Shown here: positions 19,684-32,320 of the stretch, piece after piece
Numbering within the stretch: the stretch's first letter is position 1
How the letters are laid out: each line of letters starts with the position of its first letter
Source: Haloechinothrix alba
Lineage (GTDB): Bacteria; Actinomycetota; Actinomycetes; Mycobacteriales; Pseudonocardiaceae
Direction: 5' to 3'
DNA: 64,000 bases
Assembly: GCF_900188115.1 (NCBI RefSeq)
Contig: NZ_FZNW01000008.1
Span: forward strand, 1 to 64,000
Position numbers and translations under genes: made by a program
Notes under the pieces: generated by a model
Database searches by the model: none
Told to the model about the DNA's origin: nothing
What the model saw: only the letters and a program-made list of their open reading frames with translations

Positions 19684-19694
19684 TAGGCTAGGCT
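19684..19694 (+). promoter_or_regulatory. Candidate tkt promoter with tandem -10 boxes
   Basis: Two overlapping TAGGCT boxes (19684-19689 and 19689-19694) lie about 240 nt upstream of tkt, within the 520-nt ctaB-tkt divergent space (19413-19932). The long leader between them and tkt has no gene I can support. A second promoter nearer tkt may have been missed. Confidence 0.4.
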
Positions 19695-19932
19695 GGTGTC
19701 GTGCGGCGATGATCGTTGCCCCGTGCTCTCAGCGCTCTACTACCTCGTGCCGCACCATCGGTCACCCCCCCGGCTACCAGCGGTTACCGGGCTCGGCCGT
19801 GGGCGGTAAGCGGTGGTCGGACGACGGCCGGGTGCACTCCCGTACCCCACCGGGGAACGGTCGACGGTCGGGTAACGAACGGCAGGCGAACGGACACAGC
19901 ACAGGTACACCGTGAGACGAAGAAGGAATTCA

Positions 19933-22032
19933 GTGTCGGACATCACGTCAGTCAGCGAGGAGAACCCCCGTCTGCGCCGGACGACACCGCCGGATTGGAC
20001 CGAGCTCGATACCCGAGCGGTCGACACCATGCGAGTACTCGCGGCGGATGCGGTGCAGCACTGTGGCAGTGGCCACCCCGGCACCGCGATGAGCCTCGCC
20101 CCCGTCGCGTACACGCTGTTCCAGCGGGTGATGCGGCACGACCCCAGCAGCCCCGACTGGCGCGGTCGCGACCGGTTCGTTCTCTCCGCGGGCCACAGCA
20201 GCCTCACCCTGTACATCCAACTGTTCTACTCCGGCTACGGCCTCGAGCTCGACGACCTCCGGCAACTGCGCCGCTGGGAGTCGCGCACACCGGGCCATCC
20301 CGAGTACGGGCACACCACCGGTGTGGAGACCACCACCGGCCCGCTCGGCCAGGGACTGGCCAATGCGGTGGGTATGGCCATGGCCGCCAGGCGGGAACGG
20401 GGGCTGTTCGACCCGGACAGCCCCCGTGGCGAGAGCGTGTTCGACCACCACATCTACGTGATCGCCTCGGACGGTGACATCGAGGAGGGCGTCACGGCGG
20501 AAGCGTCCTCGCTGGCAGGCAGGCAGGAGCTGGGCAACCTCATCCTGATCTACGACGACAACCAGATCTCGATCGAGGACGACACCACCATCGCGCTCGA
20601 CGAGGACACGGCGGCGCGCTACGCGGCCTACGGCTGGCACGTGGAGGTCGTCGACAGCGGTGAGGACGTCGTCGGCATCCAGCGCGCGCTGGATGCCGCC
20701 AAGGCGGAGGTCCACCGCCCCTCGCTGATCGTGTTGCGTACCGTCATCGGCTACCCGGCGCCGACGGCGATGAACACCGGCAAGGCGCACGGCGCGGCAC
20801 TCGGAGCCGACGAGGTCGCAGAGGTCAAAAAGGCACTCGGTTTCGACCCCGACCGCCAGTTCCCGATCGACGACGACGTGCTCGCCCACGTCCGCGGCGT
20901 CGTCGAACGGGGGCAGCGGGCGCGCGCGGAGTGGCAGCAGCGGTACGACACGTGGGCGGCCAGGAACCCGGAGCGCAAGGCGCTGGCCGACCGGCTGTCC
21001 GCACGCGAGCTGCCTGAGGGGTGGACGCAGCGGCTTCCCTCCTGGGAGCCCGGCGCGAACCCGATCGCGACCCGCAAGGCCTCCGGCGAGGTGCTCAATG
21101 CCATCGGCGACGTGCTTCCCGAGCTGTGGGGCGGGTCCGCGGACCTCGCGGAGAGCAACAACACGGTGATCAAGAAATCCGACTCCTTCGGGCCGGAGAG
21201 CGCGAGCACCAAGATGTTCACCGCCCAGCCGTACGGCCGTAACCTGCACTTCGGTGTGCGCGAGCACGCCATGGGGGCCATCCTCAACGGCATCGCCCTG
21301 CACGGCCACACGCGGCCGTACGGCGCGACCTTCCTGATCTTCAGCGACTACATGCGTCCCGCCGTGCGGCTGGCCGCGCTGATGCGCGCACCGGTGATCT
21401 ATGTCTGGACCCACGACTCGATCGGTCTCGGCGAGGACGGCCCCACCCATCAGCCCGTCGAGCACCTGGCCTCGCTCCGTGCGATCCCCGGACTGAACGT
21501 CGTGCGGCCCGCCGACGCCAACGAGACCGCCGCCGCGTGGCAGTGCGCGATGGAGACCACGGACGCCCCGACGGGCATGGCGCTGACCCGGCAGAACGTG
21601 CCGGTACTCGAGGGCACCGACGCGCAAGGCGTCCGCCGCGGCGGTTACGTGCTTGCCGACACGGACGGTGACCCGGACGTCGTGCTGATCGCCACGGGGT
21701 CGGAGGTACAGCTCGCCGTCGCGGCCCGCGACGCCCTCGCACACGAGGGCGTCGCCGCGCGGGTCGTGTCGATGCCGTGCCTCGAGTGGTTCGACGCCCA
21801 GCCCGATGCCTACCGGGAGTCGGTACTGCCCCGGAGAGTGCGGGCCCGGGTGGCCGTGGAAGCCGGCATCGCCCAGTCGTGGCACCGCCTCGTCGGTGAC
21901 ACCGGTGAGGTCGTCTCCCTGGAGCACTTCGGTGCCTCTGCCGACTACCAGACCCTGTTCCGCGAGTTCGGCATCACCGCCGAAGCCGTCGCGGATGCCG
22001 CGCGCCGCACGATCGGCAACACTGGCCGGTGA
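19933..22032 (+). CDS. tkt: Transketolase
   Basis: A 699-aa thiamine-diphosphate enzyme that moves two-carbon units between sugar phosphates in the non-oxidative pentose phosphate pathway. Seen: [12 protein letters not shown] near the N-terminus, the ThDP motif [18 protein letters not shown] ending in [12 protein letters not shown], the pyrimidine-domain [15 protein letters not shown] and [19 protein letters not shown], and a C-terminal domain with [10 protein letters not shown]. The GTG at 19933 has AAGGA 5 nt upstream; an in-frame GTG at 19912 is an alternative. First gene of tkt-tal-pgi-zwf/opcA-pgl. Confidence 0.97.
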   Translation: MSDITSVSEENPRLRRTTPPDWTELDTRAVDTMRVLAADAVQHCGSGHPGTAMSLAPVAYTLFQRVMRHDPSSPDWRGRDRFVLSAGHSSLTLYIQLFYSGYGLELDDLRQLRRWESRTPGHPEYGHTTGVETTTGPLGQGLANAVGMAMAARRERGLFDPDSPRGESVFDHHIYVIASDGDIEEGVTAEASSLAGRQELGNLILIYDDNQISIEDDTTIALDEDTAARYAAYGWHVEVVDSGEDVVGIQRALDAAKAEVHRPSLIVLRTVIGYPAPTAMNTGKAHGAALGADEVAEVKKALGFDPDRQFPIDDDVLAHVRGVVERGQRARAEWQQRYDTWAARNPERKALADRLSARELPEGWTQRLPSWEPGANPIATRKASGEVLNAIGDVLPELWGGSADLAESNNTVIKKSDSFGPESASTKMFTAQPYGRNLHFGVREHAMGAILNGIALHGHTRPYGATFLIFSDYMRPAVRLAALMRAPVIYVWTHDSIGLGEDGPTHQPVEHLASLRAIPGLNVVRPADANETAAAWQCAMETTDAPTGMALTRQNVPVLEGTDAQGVRRGGYVLADTDGDPDVVLIATGSEVQLAVAARDALAHEGVAARVVSMPCLEWFDAQPDAYRESVLPRRVRARVAVEAGIAQSWHRLVGDTGEVVSLEHFGASADYQTLFREFGITAEAVADAARRTIGNTGR

Positions 22033-22071
22033 GAGCGCGCCGTACCTCACGACGAAGGGAGTTCGGTACGA

Positions 22072-23205
22072 ATGACCTCGACTGATCCACTGACCCGGCT
22101 CACCGAGCACGGGGTGTCGGTCTGGCTCGACGACCTGTCCCGGGAGCGGCTCGAGTCCGGCAACCTTGCCGAGTTGATCCGCGACTTCCAGGTCACCGGG
22201 GTGACCACCAACCCGACGATCTTCGCGGGTGCGCTCGCCTCCGGCGCGGCATACCACGACCGGATCCGCTCACTGGCCGAGCGCGGGGCCGACGTCGACT
22301 CCGCAGTCCGCGAGATCACCACATCCGACGTCGCCGAAGCCTGCGACCTGTTCCGGGAGGTGTTCGACGCCTCGGAAGGCGTGGACGGCCGGGTGTCCAT
22401 CGAGGTCGACCCGCGCCTCGCCCGCGACACCGAGGGCACCGTGGCCGAGGCCGCCGAGCTGTGGAAGACGGTCGACCGGCCCAACCTGCTCGTCAAGATC
22501 CCGGCGACCGAGGAAGGGCTGCCAGCGATCACCCGCACGCTCGCGAGCGGGATCAGCGTCAACGTCACCCTGATCTTCTCGATCCAGCGGTACAGGCAGG
22601 TCATCGACGCGTTCATGACCGGGCTCGAGCAGGCGAGGGCGAACGGGCACGACATCGCCTCGATCGCCTCGGTCGCCTCGTTCTTCGTCTCCCGCGTCGA
22701 CTCGGAGATCGACAAGCGGCTCCAGGGCCTCGGTGGCGACAGCACTACGGCGCTGCTCGGCAAGGCGGCGATCGCCAACGCGCGGCTGGCCTACGCCGCC
22801 TATGCGGAGGAGTTCTCCGGCACGCGGTGGGCCGGGCTCGCAGGCGCCGGTGCACGCCCGCAGCGACCGCTCTGGGCCTCGACCGGGGTGAAGGACCCCT
22901 CGTACTCCGATACGCGCTACGTCGACGAGCTCGTCGTACCCGGAACGGTGAACACCATGCCGGAGGGCACCCTGCACGCCGTCGCCGACCACGCCGAGAT
23001 CTCCGGCGACACCGTGACCGGAACGGCCGCGCAGGCGCAGGCGGTCTTCGACGACCTCGTCGCCGCAGGCATCGACGTCGACGACGTGTTCGCCACCCTC
23101 GAGGAGGAAGGTGTCGTCAAGTTCGAGAAGTCCTGGATCGAGCTGCTCGACACCGTGCGCGACCAGCTCGACCGCGCGTACGACAGCGAGCGCGCGAATG
23201 GGTGA
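22072..23205 (+). CDS. tal: Transaldolase
   Basis: A 377-aa transaldolase of the long actinobacterial type, transferring the dihydroxyacetone unit between sedoheptulose 7-phosphate and glyceraldehyde 3-phosphate. The Schiff-base lysine is in [13 protein letters not shown]. Other marks are [21 protein letters not shown] and [27 protein letters not shown] precedes the ATG. Its end overlaps the pgi start by 8 nt. Confidence 0.97.
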   Translation: MTSTDPLTRLTEHGVSVWLDDLSRERLESGNLAELIRDFQVTGVTTNPTIFAGALASGAAYHDRIRSLAERGADVDSAVREITTSDVAEACDLFREVFDASEGVDGRVSIEVDPRLARDTEGTVAEAAELWKTVDRPNLLVKIPATEEGLPAITRTLASGISVNVTLIFSIQRYRQVIDAFMTGLEQARANGHDIASIASVASFFVSRVDSEIDKRLQGLGGDSTTALLGKAAIANARLAYAAYAEEFSGTRWAGLAGAGARPQRPLWASTGVKDPSYSDTRYVDELVVPGTVNTMPEGTLHAVADHAEISGDTVTGTAAQAQAVFDDLVAAGIDVDDVFATLEEEGVVKFEKSWIELLDTVRDQLDRAYDSERANG

Positions 23206-24832
23206 GGCCGTCGCCGTCAACATCGTCAGCGCGGATCTCGACGCCGCCGCACAACCGCTGATCGGCGAGGTCGTCGCCGACCGGGTCGCCTCGCGGATCG
23301 GCGCAGGAGACGCCACGCTGTGGGGTGCCGAGGCCGAGGCAGAGGCCGCGATCCGGCTCGGATGGACCACCCTGCACCAGACGTCCCGGACATTGATCGG
23401 TGAGATCTCCGCCCTGCGGGACGAGCTGCACGCCGACGGAATCGACCGCATCGTGCTGGCCGGCATGGGAGGTTCGTCCCTGGCTCCGGAGGTGATCACC
23501 AATACCGAGGGCGTCGCGCTGACCGTGCTGGACACCACGGATCCCGGTCAGGTCGCCGACGCCCTGGCAGGGGATCTGAGCAGGACGGCGCTCGTGGTCT
23601 CGTCCAAGTCCGGCGGCACGGTCGAGACCGACAGCCAGCGCCGGGTGTTCGCCGAGGCCATGGCGTCCGACGGAATCGAACCCGCCTCGCGCATGATCGT
23701 GGTCACCGACCCCGGTACCCCCCTGGCCGAGCTCGCCGAACAGCAGGGATACCGCAAGCTGTTCCTGGCGGACCCGCATGTGGGTGGCCGCTACTCGGCG
23801 CTGACGGCCTTCGGCCTTGTCCCCGCCGGCCTCGCCGGAGCGGATGTGGCCAGGCTGCTCGACCAGGCAGCAGGCGCGGCGGACGCGTTGTCCGAGGACT
23901 CCGCGGACAACCCCGCGCACCGGCTGGGCTGCGCACTGGCCGCCGCGCACACCGCTGGTGCCGAGAAGGTGGTGCTGACCAACACCGACCTGGGTGCTCC
24001 CGGCTCGCTCACCGGGTTATGCGACTGGGTCGAGCAGCTGCTCGCCGAGTCCACCGGCAAGCACGGGACGGGCCTGCTGCCGGTCGTGGTGGAAAGCCCG
24101 GACGCGCCGGGATTCCGTACACCCGGCGAGGATGCGACGCCGGTCGCGATCGGGCCCGCCCGCGACGGTGCCGCGGTCTCGGCCGAAGGATCTCTCGGCG
24201 CGCAGTTCCTGCTCTGGGAGTACGCCACGGCGATAACCGGAAGACTGCTCGGCATCAACCCCTTCGACCAGCCCGACGTCGAGGCCGCCAAGAACGCCAC
24301 CCGCGCACTGCTCGACGGCGGCGCGGGCGGTGCTACCGGCCAGGCGGGCCCCGCCGGGAGCCCCGACCTCGTCGACGGGGCTGTACAGGTGTTCACCGGT
24401 ACGGGATCGGCGGCCGGGACTCTCGACGAGGCGCTGCGTGAGCTCCTCGCGGCCGTGCCCGCACGCGGCTACCTCGCCGTGCAGGCCTACCTCGACAGGC
24501 TCGACGACGCGTCCGCCTCGCTGCTGCGTCCGGAGCTGGCCAAGCGCGCCGGTGTGCACGTCACCTTCGGATGGGGTCCCCGGTTCCTGCACTCCACGGG
24601 CCAGTACCACAAGGGGGGTCATCCCAACGGGGTCTTCCTGCAGATCACCGGGGACGTCGACCACGACCTCGCCATCCCGGACATGCCGTACTCGCTGGCA
24701 CAGCTGCAGCTGGCTCAGGCCGAAGGCGACGGTCAGGTACTGGCCGAGCGCGGCTTCGATGTGCTACGCGTGCACCTGACCGACCGTGCCGCCGGGCTCG
24801 CCCAGCTGGTCGCCGCCATCGAGCGCCTGTAG
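23198..24832 (+). CDS. pgi: Glucose-6-phosphate isomerase
   Basis: A 544-aa isomerase linking glucose 6-phosphate and fructose 6-phosphate. The first SIS domain holds [14 protein letters not shown] and [15 protein letters not shown], the second the active-site region [24 protein letters not shown]. It belongs to the short bacterial form found in actinobacterial tal-pgi-zwf clusters. The ATG lies inside the tal 3' end (8-nt overlap), so translation is coupled. The zwf remnant begins 4 nt after its stop. Confidence 0.95.
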   Translation: MGEAVAVNIVSADLDAAAQPLIGEVVADRVASRIGAGDATLWGAEAEAEAAIRLGWTTLHQTSRTLIGEISALRDELHADGIDRIVLAGMGGSSLAPEVITNTEGVALTVLDTTDPGQVADALAGDLSRTALVVSSKSGGTVETDSQRRVFAEAMASDGIEPASRMIVVTDPGTPLAELAEQQGYRKLFLADPHVGGRYSALTAFGLVPAGLAGADVARLLDQAAGAADALSEDSADNPAHRLGCALAAAHTAGAEKVVLTNTDLGAPGSLTGLCDWVEQLLAESTGKHGTGLLPVVVESPDAPGFRTPGEDATPVAIGPARDGAAVSAEGSLGAQFLLWEYATAITGRLLGINPFDQPDVEAAKNATRALLDGGAGGATGQAGPAGSPDLVDGAVQVFTGTGSAAGTLDEALRELLAAVPARGYLAVQAYLDRLDDASASLLRPELAKRAGVHVTFGWGPRFLHSTGQYHKGGHPNGVFLQITGDVDHDLAIPDMPYSLAQLQLAQAEGDGQVLAERGFDVLRVHLTDRAAGLAQLVAAIERL

Positions 24833-24836
24833 GCCG

Positions 24837-25970
<1,134 letters not shown>

Positions 25971-26220
25971 GACAGTGGGCGGCATGACCGCGGTGGCGCT
26001 CGACCGCCCGTCCGGGCCCGTCGAGCTGTACCGCCCCGACGGCCGCGTCGGTACGCTCACCCAACCCGGCCGGCCGTCCCGGACGATCGCGTTGCCACGC
26101 CGCACGACGGCGCAGACGCTGACCGAGGAGTTGCGGCGGTTGGAGACCGACGAGGTCTACGGGGTTGCGCTGCGTGGCACCGCCGACCGCACTGACGACG
26201 AAGCGAGGACGGACTCATGA
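25971..26220 (+). pseudogene. opcA: opcA, G6PDH assembly protein, 3' remnant
   Basis: From about 25972, in a frame shifted against zwf, lies the C-terminal 80 residues of OpcA: GGMTAVALDRPSGPVELYRP, then GRPSRTIALPRRTTAQTLTE and the hallmark ELRRLETDEVYGVAL. Full-length OpcA has about 300 residues, so roughly the first 220 are missing. There is no start signal of its own. The stop overlaps the pgl ATG by 4 nt (ATGA), the coupling expected of an intact opcA-pgl pair. The junction with zwf lies in a GC-rich stretch (25962-25974, GGGCGGCGCGACA). Confidence 0.85.
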
Positions 26221-26990
26221 CGACCACACCGCAGCTGCTCGTGCACGACAACGCCGAGGCGCTCGCCGCGGCGAGCGCCGCACGGCTGGTTACCACGGTG
26301 CTGGACACCCAGGCCGCGCGTGGCTCGGCGTCGATCGCGCTCACCGGCGGCGGCATCGGCATCGCTGTACTCACCGAGCTCGCGCGATCCGCGGCGACGC
26401 GGGCCGTCGACTGGGAGCGGCTCGACGTCTTCTGGGGTGACGATCGCTTCGTTCCCGCAGGGGACGCGGAACGCAACGAGAAGCAGGCAAGGGAAGCGCT
26501 GCTGGACCATGTCCCGGCCGACCCGCGGCGGATCCACCCGATGCCACCCTCGGACGGCGAGTTCGCAGGCGATCCCGACGCCGCGGCCGAGTGGTACGAA
26601 CGCCGGATCGGCGGGCACGGCCGTACCGGACGTGGCGAGAGCGCAACTGCCGAGACAGGGTTGTTCGACGTCGTGTTGCTCGGTGTGGGAGGTGAAGGCC
26701 ATGTGGCATCGATATTCCCGGATTCCCCTGCGGTACGCGAGACGGAACGGCTGGTCGTGGCCGTGCGCGACTGCCCGAAGCCTCCCCCGACCAGGGTCTC
26801 GCTGTCCCTGCCTGCCATCCGTAGCGCCACCGAGGTCTGGGTGATCGCCTCCGGTGCCGGTAAGGCCGACGTGCTCGCGGACGCCTACGCCGGGGCACCG
26901 GAGACCAGGGTGCCGGTCGCAGGCGCGCGTGGCCGCGCGCACACCCGCTGGCTCCTCGACCGCGACGCCGCCGCCGGCCTCCCACGCTGA
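26217..26990 (+). CDS. pgl: 6-phosphogluconolactonase
   Basis: A 257-aa lactonase of the DevB/NagB-like family, hydrolysing 6-phosphogluconolactone, the product of G6PDH. Seen: LTGGGIGIAVL (residues 42-52), FWGDDRFVPAGDAERN with the Asp/Arg pair, and LLGVGGEGHVASIFPDS with the catalytic His. GAGGA lies 7 nt before the ATG. The gene looks intact although its upstream partner zwf is broken. Its stop codon TGA (26988-26990) is part of the palindromic repeat that follows. Confidence 0.95.
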   Translation: MTTTPQLLVHDNAEALAAASAARLVTTVLDTQAARGSASIALTGGGIGIAVLTELARSAATRAVDWERLDVFWGDDRFVPAGDAERNEKQAREALLDHVPADPRRIHPMPPSDGEFAGDPDAAAEWYERRIGGHGRTGRGESATAETGLFDVVLLGVGGEGHVASIFPDSPAVRETERLVVAVRDCPKPPPTRVSLSLPAIRSATEVWVIASGAGKADVLADAYAGAPETRVPVAGARGRAHTRWLLDRDAAAGLPR

Positions 26991-27063
26991 ATGACGCTTT
27001 CAGTCCATCTGGCGCGCTGAAAGACGCATTCAGCCCGCCTCGTGGACTGAAAGCGTCATTCAG
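26987..27063. repeat. Palindromic repeat element, long (77-nt) form
   Basis: Arms at 26987-27006 (CTGAATGACGCTTTCAGTCC) and 27044-27063 are perfect inverted copies. A central 17-nt unit (27017-27033, CTGAAAGACGCATTCAG) is flanked by two 10-nt spacers. The layout 20+10+17+10+20 equals that of the copy at 39566-39642. It starts inside the last codon of pgl and supplies its TGA. Confidence 0.9.
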
Positions 27064-27196
27064 CACCCACGTGCGGTGTTTGCACGCGCACATTTCCGTA
27101 GTCGGTTGTGGTTCGCGCGTCCCGGACCCGCTGTGGCGGACTCCTCTCTCGTAGAGGGACTGACAGCGACAGGTGAGGAACCGGAGGCCTGCCACA

Positions 27197-28393
27197 GTGC
27201 AGACGTACGGACTGGCGGGATCGGCGTTGCAACGCAACGTCCGGCTGAACGAGCGCACCGGCTACTCGTGCACGCCTACCCGATCGGCGAGCCTGCCGTC
27301 CTGGCGGGTCTTACGCGCGTGCGCGACCCACGCAGCGGTCGTGGTGGTGGCCGCGCTCGAAGTTTCCCTCCGCCTTCCCCCCGACGCGCCCGTGTCGGCC
27401 GTGGCGTGCTCGGCGCTGGCCTGTGCCGTACTGCTCGCACGCGACAGCTACCCGCGAGCGACGCTGCTGGCCACCATGCCCGGCATGGTCCTCGGCTGGT
27501 CACAGCTTGCCACCGTGATCGCGCTGGGCCACGTCGCCTACCGTACGAGCGCACCGCACCGCGCGTACGCGGCGCCGGCACTGGTCGTGCTCGCTGCCGT
27601 CCCGGCCTGGTTGGTTACCCCGGGCTTCGACGGGGGCTGGCGCGAACGCGTGCTCGGCACGGGGACGTCGATCCTCCTCGCGGCCGGTGCCTACGCCATC
27701 GGCAGGCTCGCGGTGCAGTGTCGTGCCTGGCGCGAACGCGCCGGCGAGGCTGCCGAGCTACAGGAGCAGGACCGGCAAGCACACCAGCGCAGTGCACGGC
27801 ACGAGGAGCGTGCCCGGCTGGCGCGCGAGATGCACGACGTGGTCGCGCACGACATCACGCTCATCACCATGCAGGCGAACGTGCTGGAGTCGGCTCCGAC
27901 GCTGGAAGCCGCTCGGGAGTCCGGCTTCGTCATCCACCAGCTCAGCTCCCGCACGCTCAACGAGCTCCGCTCGGTGATCAGCATGCTGCGGGACAACTCG
28001 GCCGAACAGCCAAGGCGGCACAGGCTCGACGAGCTCGCGGAGCTGGCGGAGACGATCGGGGTACCGGTGCACATGCAGCCCACCACGCCGCCGGAACGGG
28101 TCCCCGAGGACGTGAGCACGGCGATCTACCGCACCGTTCAGGAGTCCTTGATCAACGTGCGTAAGCACGCTCCCGGGGCTACGGCGACCGTACGGCTGGG
28201 CTCCGATCACGATTCGGTCTGGGTCGAGATCCGCAACTCACCGGCAACGGCCCCCGCACGCAAGGTGCCGTCCGGCGGCTACGGGCTCGCCGGGCTCGCG
28301 GAACGAGCCATGCAGCTCGATGGCACGTTCCACGCGCGATCGATCGACGACGGCGGTTTCGAAGTGACGGCGCTGTACCCGCTACGGAGGTGA
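27197..28393 (+). CDS. Orphan sensor histidine kinase (NarL/DesK type)
   Basis: A 398-aa membrane kinase. Four or five hydrophobic segments lie between residues 42 and 172. The HisKA_3 dimerisation domain carries the phospho-acceptor His213 in LAREMHDVVAHDITLI. The ATPase domain has QESLINVRKHA (N box) and SGGYGLAGLAERA (G box). Such kinases normally act with a LuxR-type response regulator encoded next to them. None is present: upstream is a repeat and pgl, downstream is rbpA in convergent orientation. The GTG at 27197 has GGAGG 9 nt upstream. The first 35 residues are atypical, so a later start is possible. Confidence 0.85.
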   Translation: MQTYGLAGSALQRNVRLNERTGYSCTPTRSASLPSWRVLRACATHAAVVVVAALEVSLRLPPDAPVSAVACSALACAVLLARDSYPRATLLATMPGMVLGWSQLATVIALGHVAYRTSAPHRAYAAPALVVLAAVPAWLVTPGFDGGWRERVLGTGTSILLAAGAYAIGRLAVQCRAWRERAGEAAELQEQDRQAHQRSARHEERARLAREMHDVVAHDITLITMQANVLESAPTLEAARESGFVIHQLSSRTLNELRSVISMLRDNSAEQPRRHRLDELAELAETIGVPVHMQPTTPPERVPEDVSTAIYRTVQESLINVRKHAPGATATVRLGSDHDSVWVEIRNSPATAPARKVPSGGYGLAGLAERAMQLDGTFHARSIDDGGFEVTALYPLRR

Positions 28394-28398
28394 CAGGC

Positions 28399-28411
28399 CC
28401 CGGCTACCGGG
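28399..28411. terminator. Small hairpin between convergent genes
   Basis: CCCGG-CTA-CCGGG directly after the kinase stop, in the 32-nt space before rbpA (opposite strand). It is weak and lacks a T-tract. Confidence 0.3.
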
Positions 28412-28425
28412 TACCTGCCGGGCAC

Positions 28426-28767
28426 CTACCGTCCGCGGCGTTCCTGGATCCGCTCCAGCGCCTCGGCGAGGATCGCCTGACCCTCCTCCTCGCTGCGCCG
28501 CTCCTGAACGTAGGCGAAGTGCGACTTGTACGGCTCCGTCCGCCGCGCCTCAGGCGGGTTGTCCCGGTCACGACCAGCCGGTACGCCACACCGCTGGCAC
28601 TCCCACTCCCGCGGAGCATCCGCGTCCGTCGCGAACGCCGGAGTCGACTCGTGCCCGTTGGCACACCAGTAGGAGACCACGCGGCGCGGTGCGGACTCAC
28701 CACGCTCCGCCTCCCCCGCCGGGCCGGACCCGACCTTGGAGCCGCGAATTGCCTGCCCGTCAGCCAT
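28426..28767 (-). CDS. rbpA: RbpA, RNA polymerase-binding protein
   Basis: A 113-aa actinobacterial transcription factor that binds RNA polymerase and the principal sigma factor and helps open-complex formation. The core domain is RRVVSYWCANGHESTPAFA with WECQRCGVPAGRD, the basic linker is near RRTEPYKSHFAYVQERRS, and the sigma-interaction helix is EEGQAILAEALERIQERR. It starts 6 nt after the secG stop, so both are probably on one transcript. Confidence 0.96.
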   Translation of the reverse strand: MADGQAIRGSKVGSGPAGEAERGESAPRRVVSYWCANGHESTPAFATDADAPREWECQRCGVPAGRDRDNPPEARRTEPYKSHFAYVQERRSEEEGQAILAEALERIQERRGR

Positions 28768-28773
28768 CCTTCG

Positions 28774-29004
28774 CTACACCTTCATGAGCAGGCCGATACC
28801 GGCGATGGAGATCACCCACACGGCGCCGATGGCCAACGTGATCCTGTCCAGATTTTTCTCGGCCATACTCGAACCGGCGAGGCTGGACTGCGTTCCGCCG
28901 CCGAACAGCGACGACAACCCCCCGCCGCGGCCCTTGTGCAAGAGTACCGCTGTGATCAGCGCGAGACTGCTGAGCACCAGAAGTACCCGCAGGAAGAATT
29001 CCAT
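28774..29004 (-). CDS. secG: SecG, preprotein translocase subunit
   Basis: A 76-aa membrane protein with two hydrophobic helices (about residues 3-22 and 53-74) around a Gly-rich cytosolic loop (HKGRGGGLSSLFGGG), the SecG pattern. It assists SecYE in protein export. It follows tpiA after 84 nt. The gapA-pgk-tpiA-secG order is widespread in actinobacteria. Confidence 0.95.
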   Translation of the reverse strand: MEFFLRVLLVLSSLALITAVLLHKGRGGGLSSLFGGGTQSSLAGSSMAEKNLDRITLAIGAVWVISIAGIGLLMKV

Positions 29005-29088
29005 GTCGTCCTCACGATGTGACGTCGAGCCAGCCGGGCCGACCCCAGTGGACCGTATCGGCCACCAGGCTACCCGGTGACGAGCAGG

Positions 29089-29870
29089 TTACGGCAGCGG
29101 CCCACCCGCGGCGAGCGCGCAGAGCTTGGTGAACTCCTCGGCGTCGAGGCTGGCTCCGCCGACCAGCGCCCCGTCGATGTTCGACTGCTGGACCAGCTCA
29201 CCGATGTTCTTCGACTTCACCGAGCCGCCGTAGAGGACACGAACCCGCCGGGCCACTTCCTCGCCGTAGTCCCCGGCCAGGCGTTCCCGTAGCGCGGCGC
29301 AGACCTCCTCGGCGTCGGCGGGTGTGGCGACGCGCCCCGTGCCGATCGCCCATACCGGCTCGTACGCGACGACGCAGTTGCCGGCCTGCTCGGCACTGAC
29401 GCCCTTGAGCGCGGCGCGCAGCTGCTCCGTGGTGTGCTCGAGATGCGCGTTCTGTTCCCGCACCTCCAGGCTCTCCCCCACGCACAGGACCGGCGCCATT
29501 CCGTTGGAGAGCGTGGCGCGCACCTTGGCGTTGACCAGCTCGTCCGTCTCGTCGTGATGCTCACGCCGCTCCGAATGCCCGACGACGACGAACGAGCACC
29601 CGAGCTTGGCCAGCATGGCACCGGACACCTCGCCGGTGTAGGCACCCGACTCGTGCGCCGAGACATCCTGAGCGCCGTGCGTGATGGACAGCTTGTCCCC
29701 CTCGATAAGGGTCTGCACGCTGCGGATGTCGGTGAACGGCGGCAGCACCGCGACGTCCACGCTGTTGAAGTACTTCTCGGGCAGCGTGAACGCGATCTTC
29801 TGCACCAGCGCGATCGCCTCGAGGTGGTTCAGGTGCATCTTCCAGTTGCCCGCGATCAGCGGCTTGTCGG

Positions 29871-29874
<4 letters not shown>
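29089..29874 (-). CDS. tpiA: Triosephosphate isomerase
   Basis: A 261-aa TIM-barrel enzyme interconverting dihydroxyacetone phosphate and glyceraldehyde 3-phosphate. Active-site parts: [10 protein letters not shown] with the Lys, VVVGHSERR with the His, and [17 protein letters not shown] with the catalytic Glu and loop 6; the phosphate loop is RVLYGGSVK. The GTG at 29874 overlaps the pgk stop by 4 nt (GTGA) with AGGAGG upstream. The longer frame upstream is pgk in another frame. Confidence 0.96.
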
Positions 29875-31100
<1,226 letters not shown>

Positions 31101-31104
31101 GACG

Positions 31105-32130
<1,026 letters not shown>

Positions 32131-32251
32131 TCAGGTTGCTTACGGGCCGGGCGTACCCAGCTGCACGCGGCGGCTAAAGCTCGCAGTCAGCCTAGCGTGC
32201 TGGCCAGCTTCGATCCGAGCGCCCCCGCACGCATCGCCGTACCGGTCACGC

Positions 32252-32280
32252 AGCCTATACCGAAGAGGTTGATCGATCAA
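32252..32280 (-). promoter_or_regulatory. gapA promoter
   Basis: TTGATC (32280-32275) and TAGGCT (32257-32252) are separated by exactly 17 nt on the minus strand. A transcript from here would have a leader of about 135 nt. A second TAGGCT (32194-32189) nearer the gene lacks a clear -35. The site lies after the SMC-like gene and gives the glycolytic operon its own start. Confidence 0.65.
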
Positions 32281-32320
32281 GAAGCACGATGCCCGGCCGG
32301 CTGTCCCGACGTGTCAGTCC

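Noticed and set aside
26987-27063. CRISPR array
   Set aside because: Only inverted units with 10-nt spacers, no series of equal direct repeats and no cas genes.
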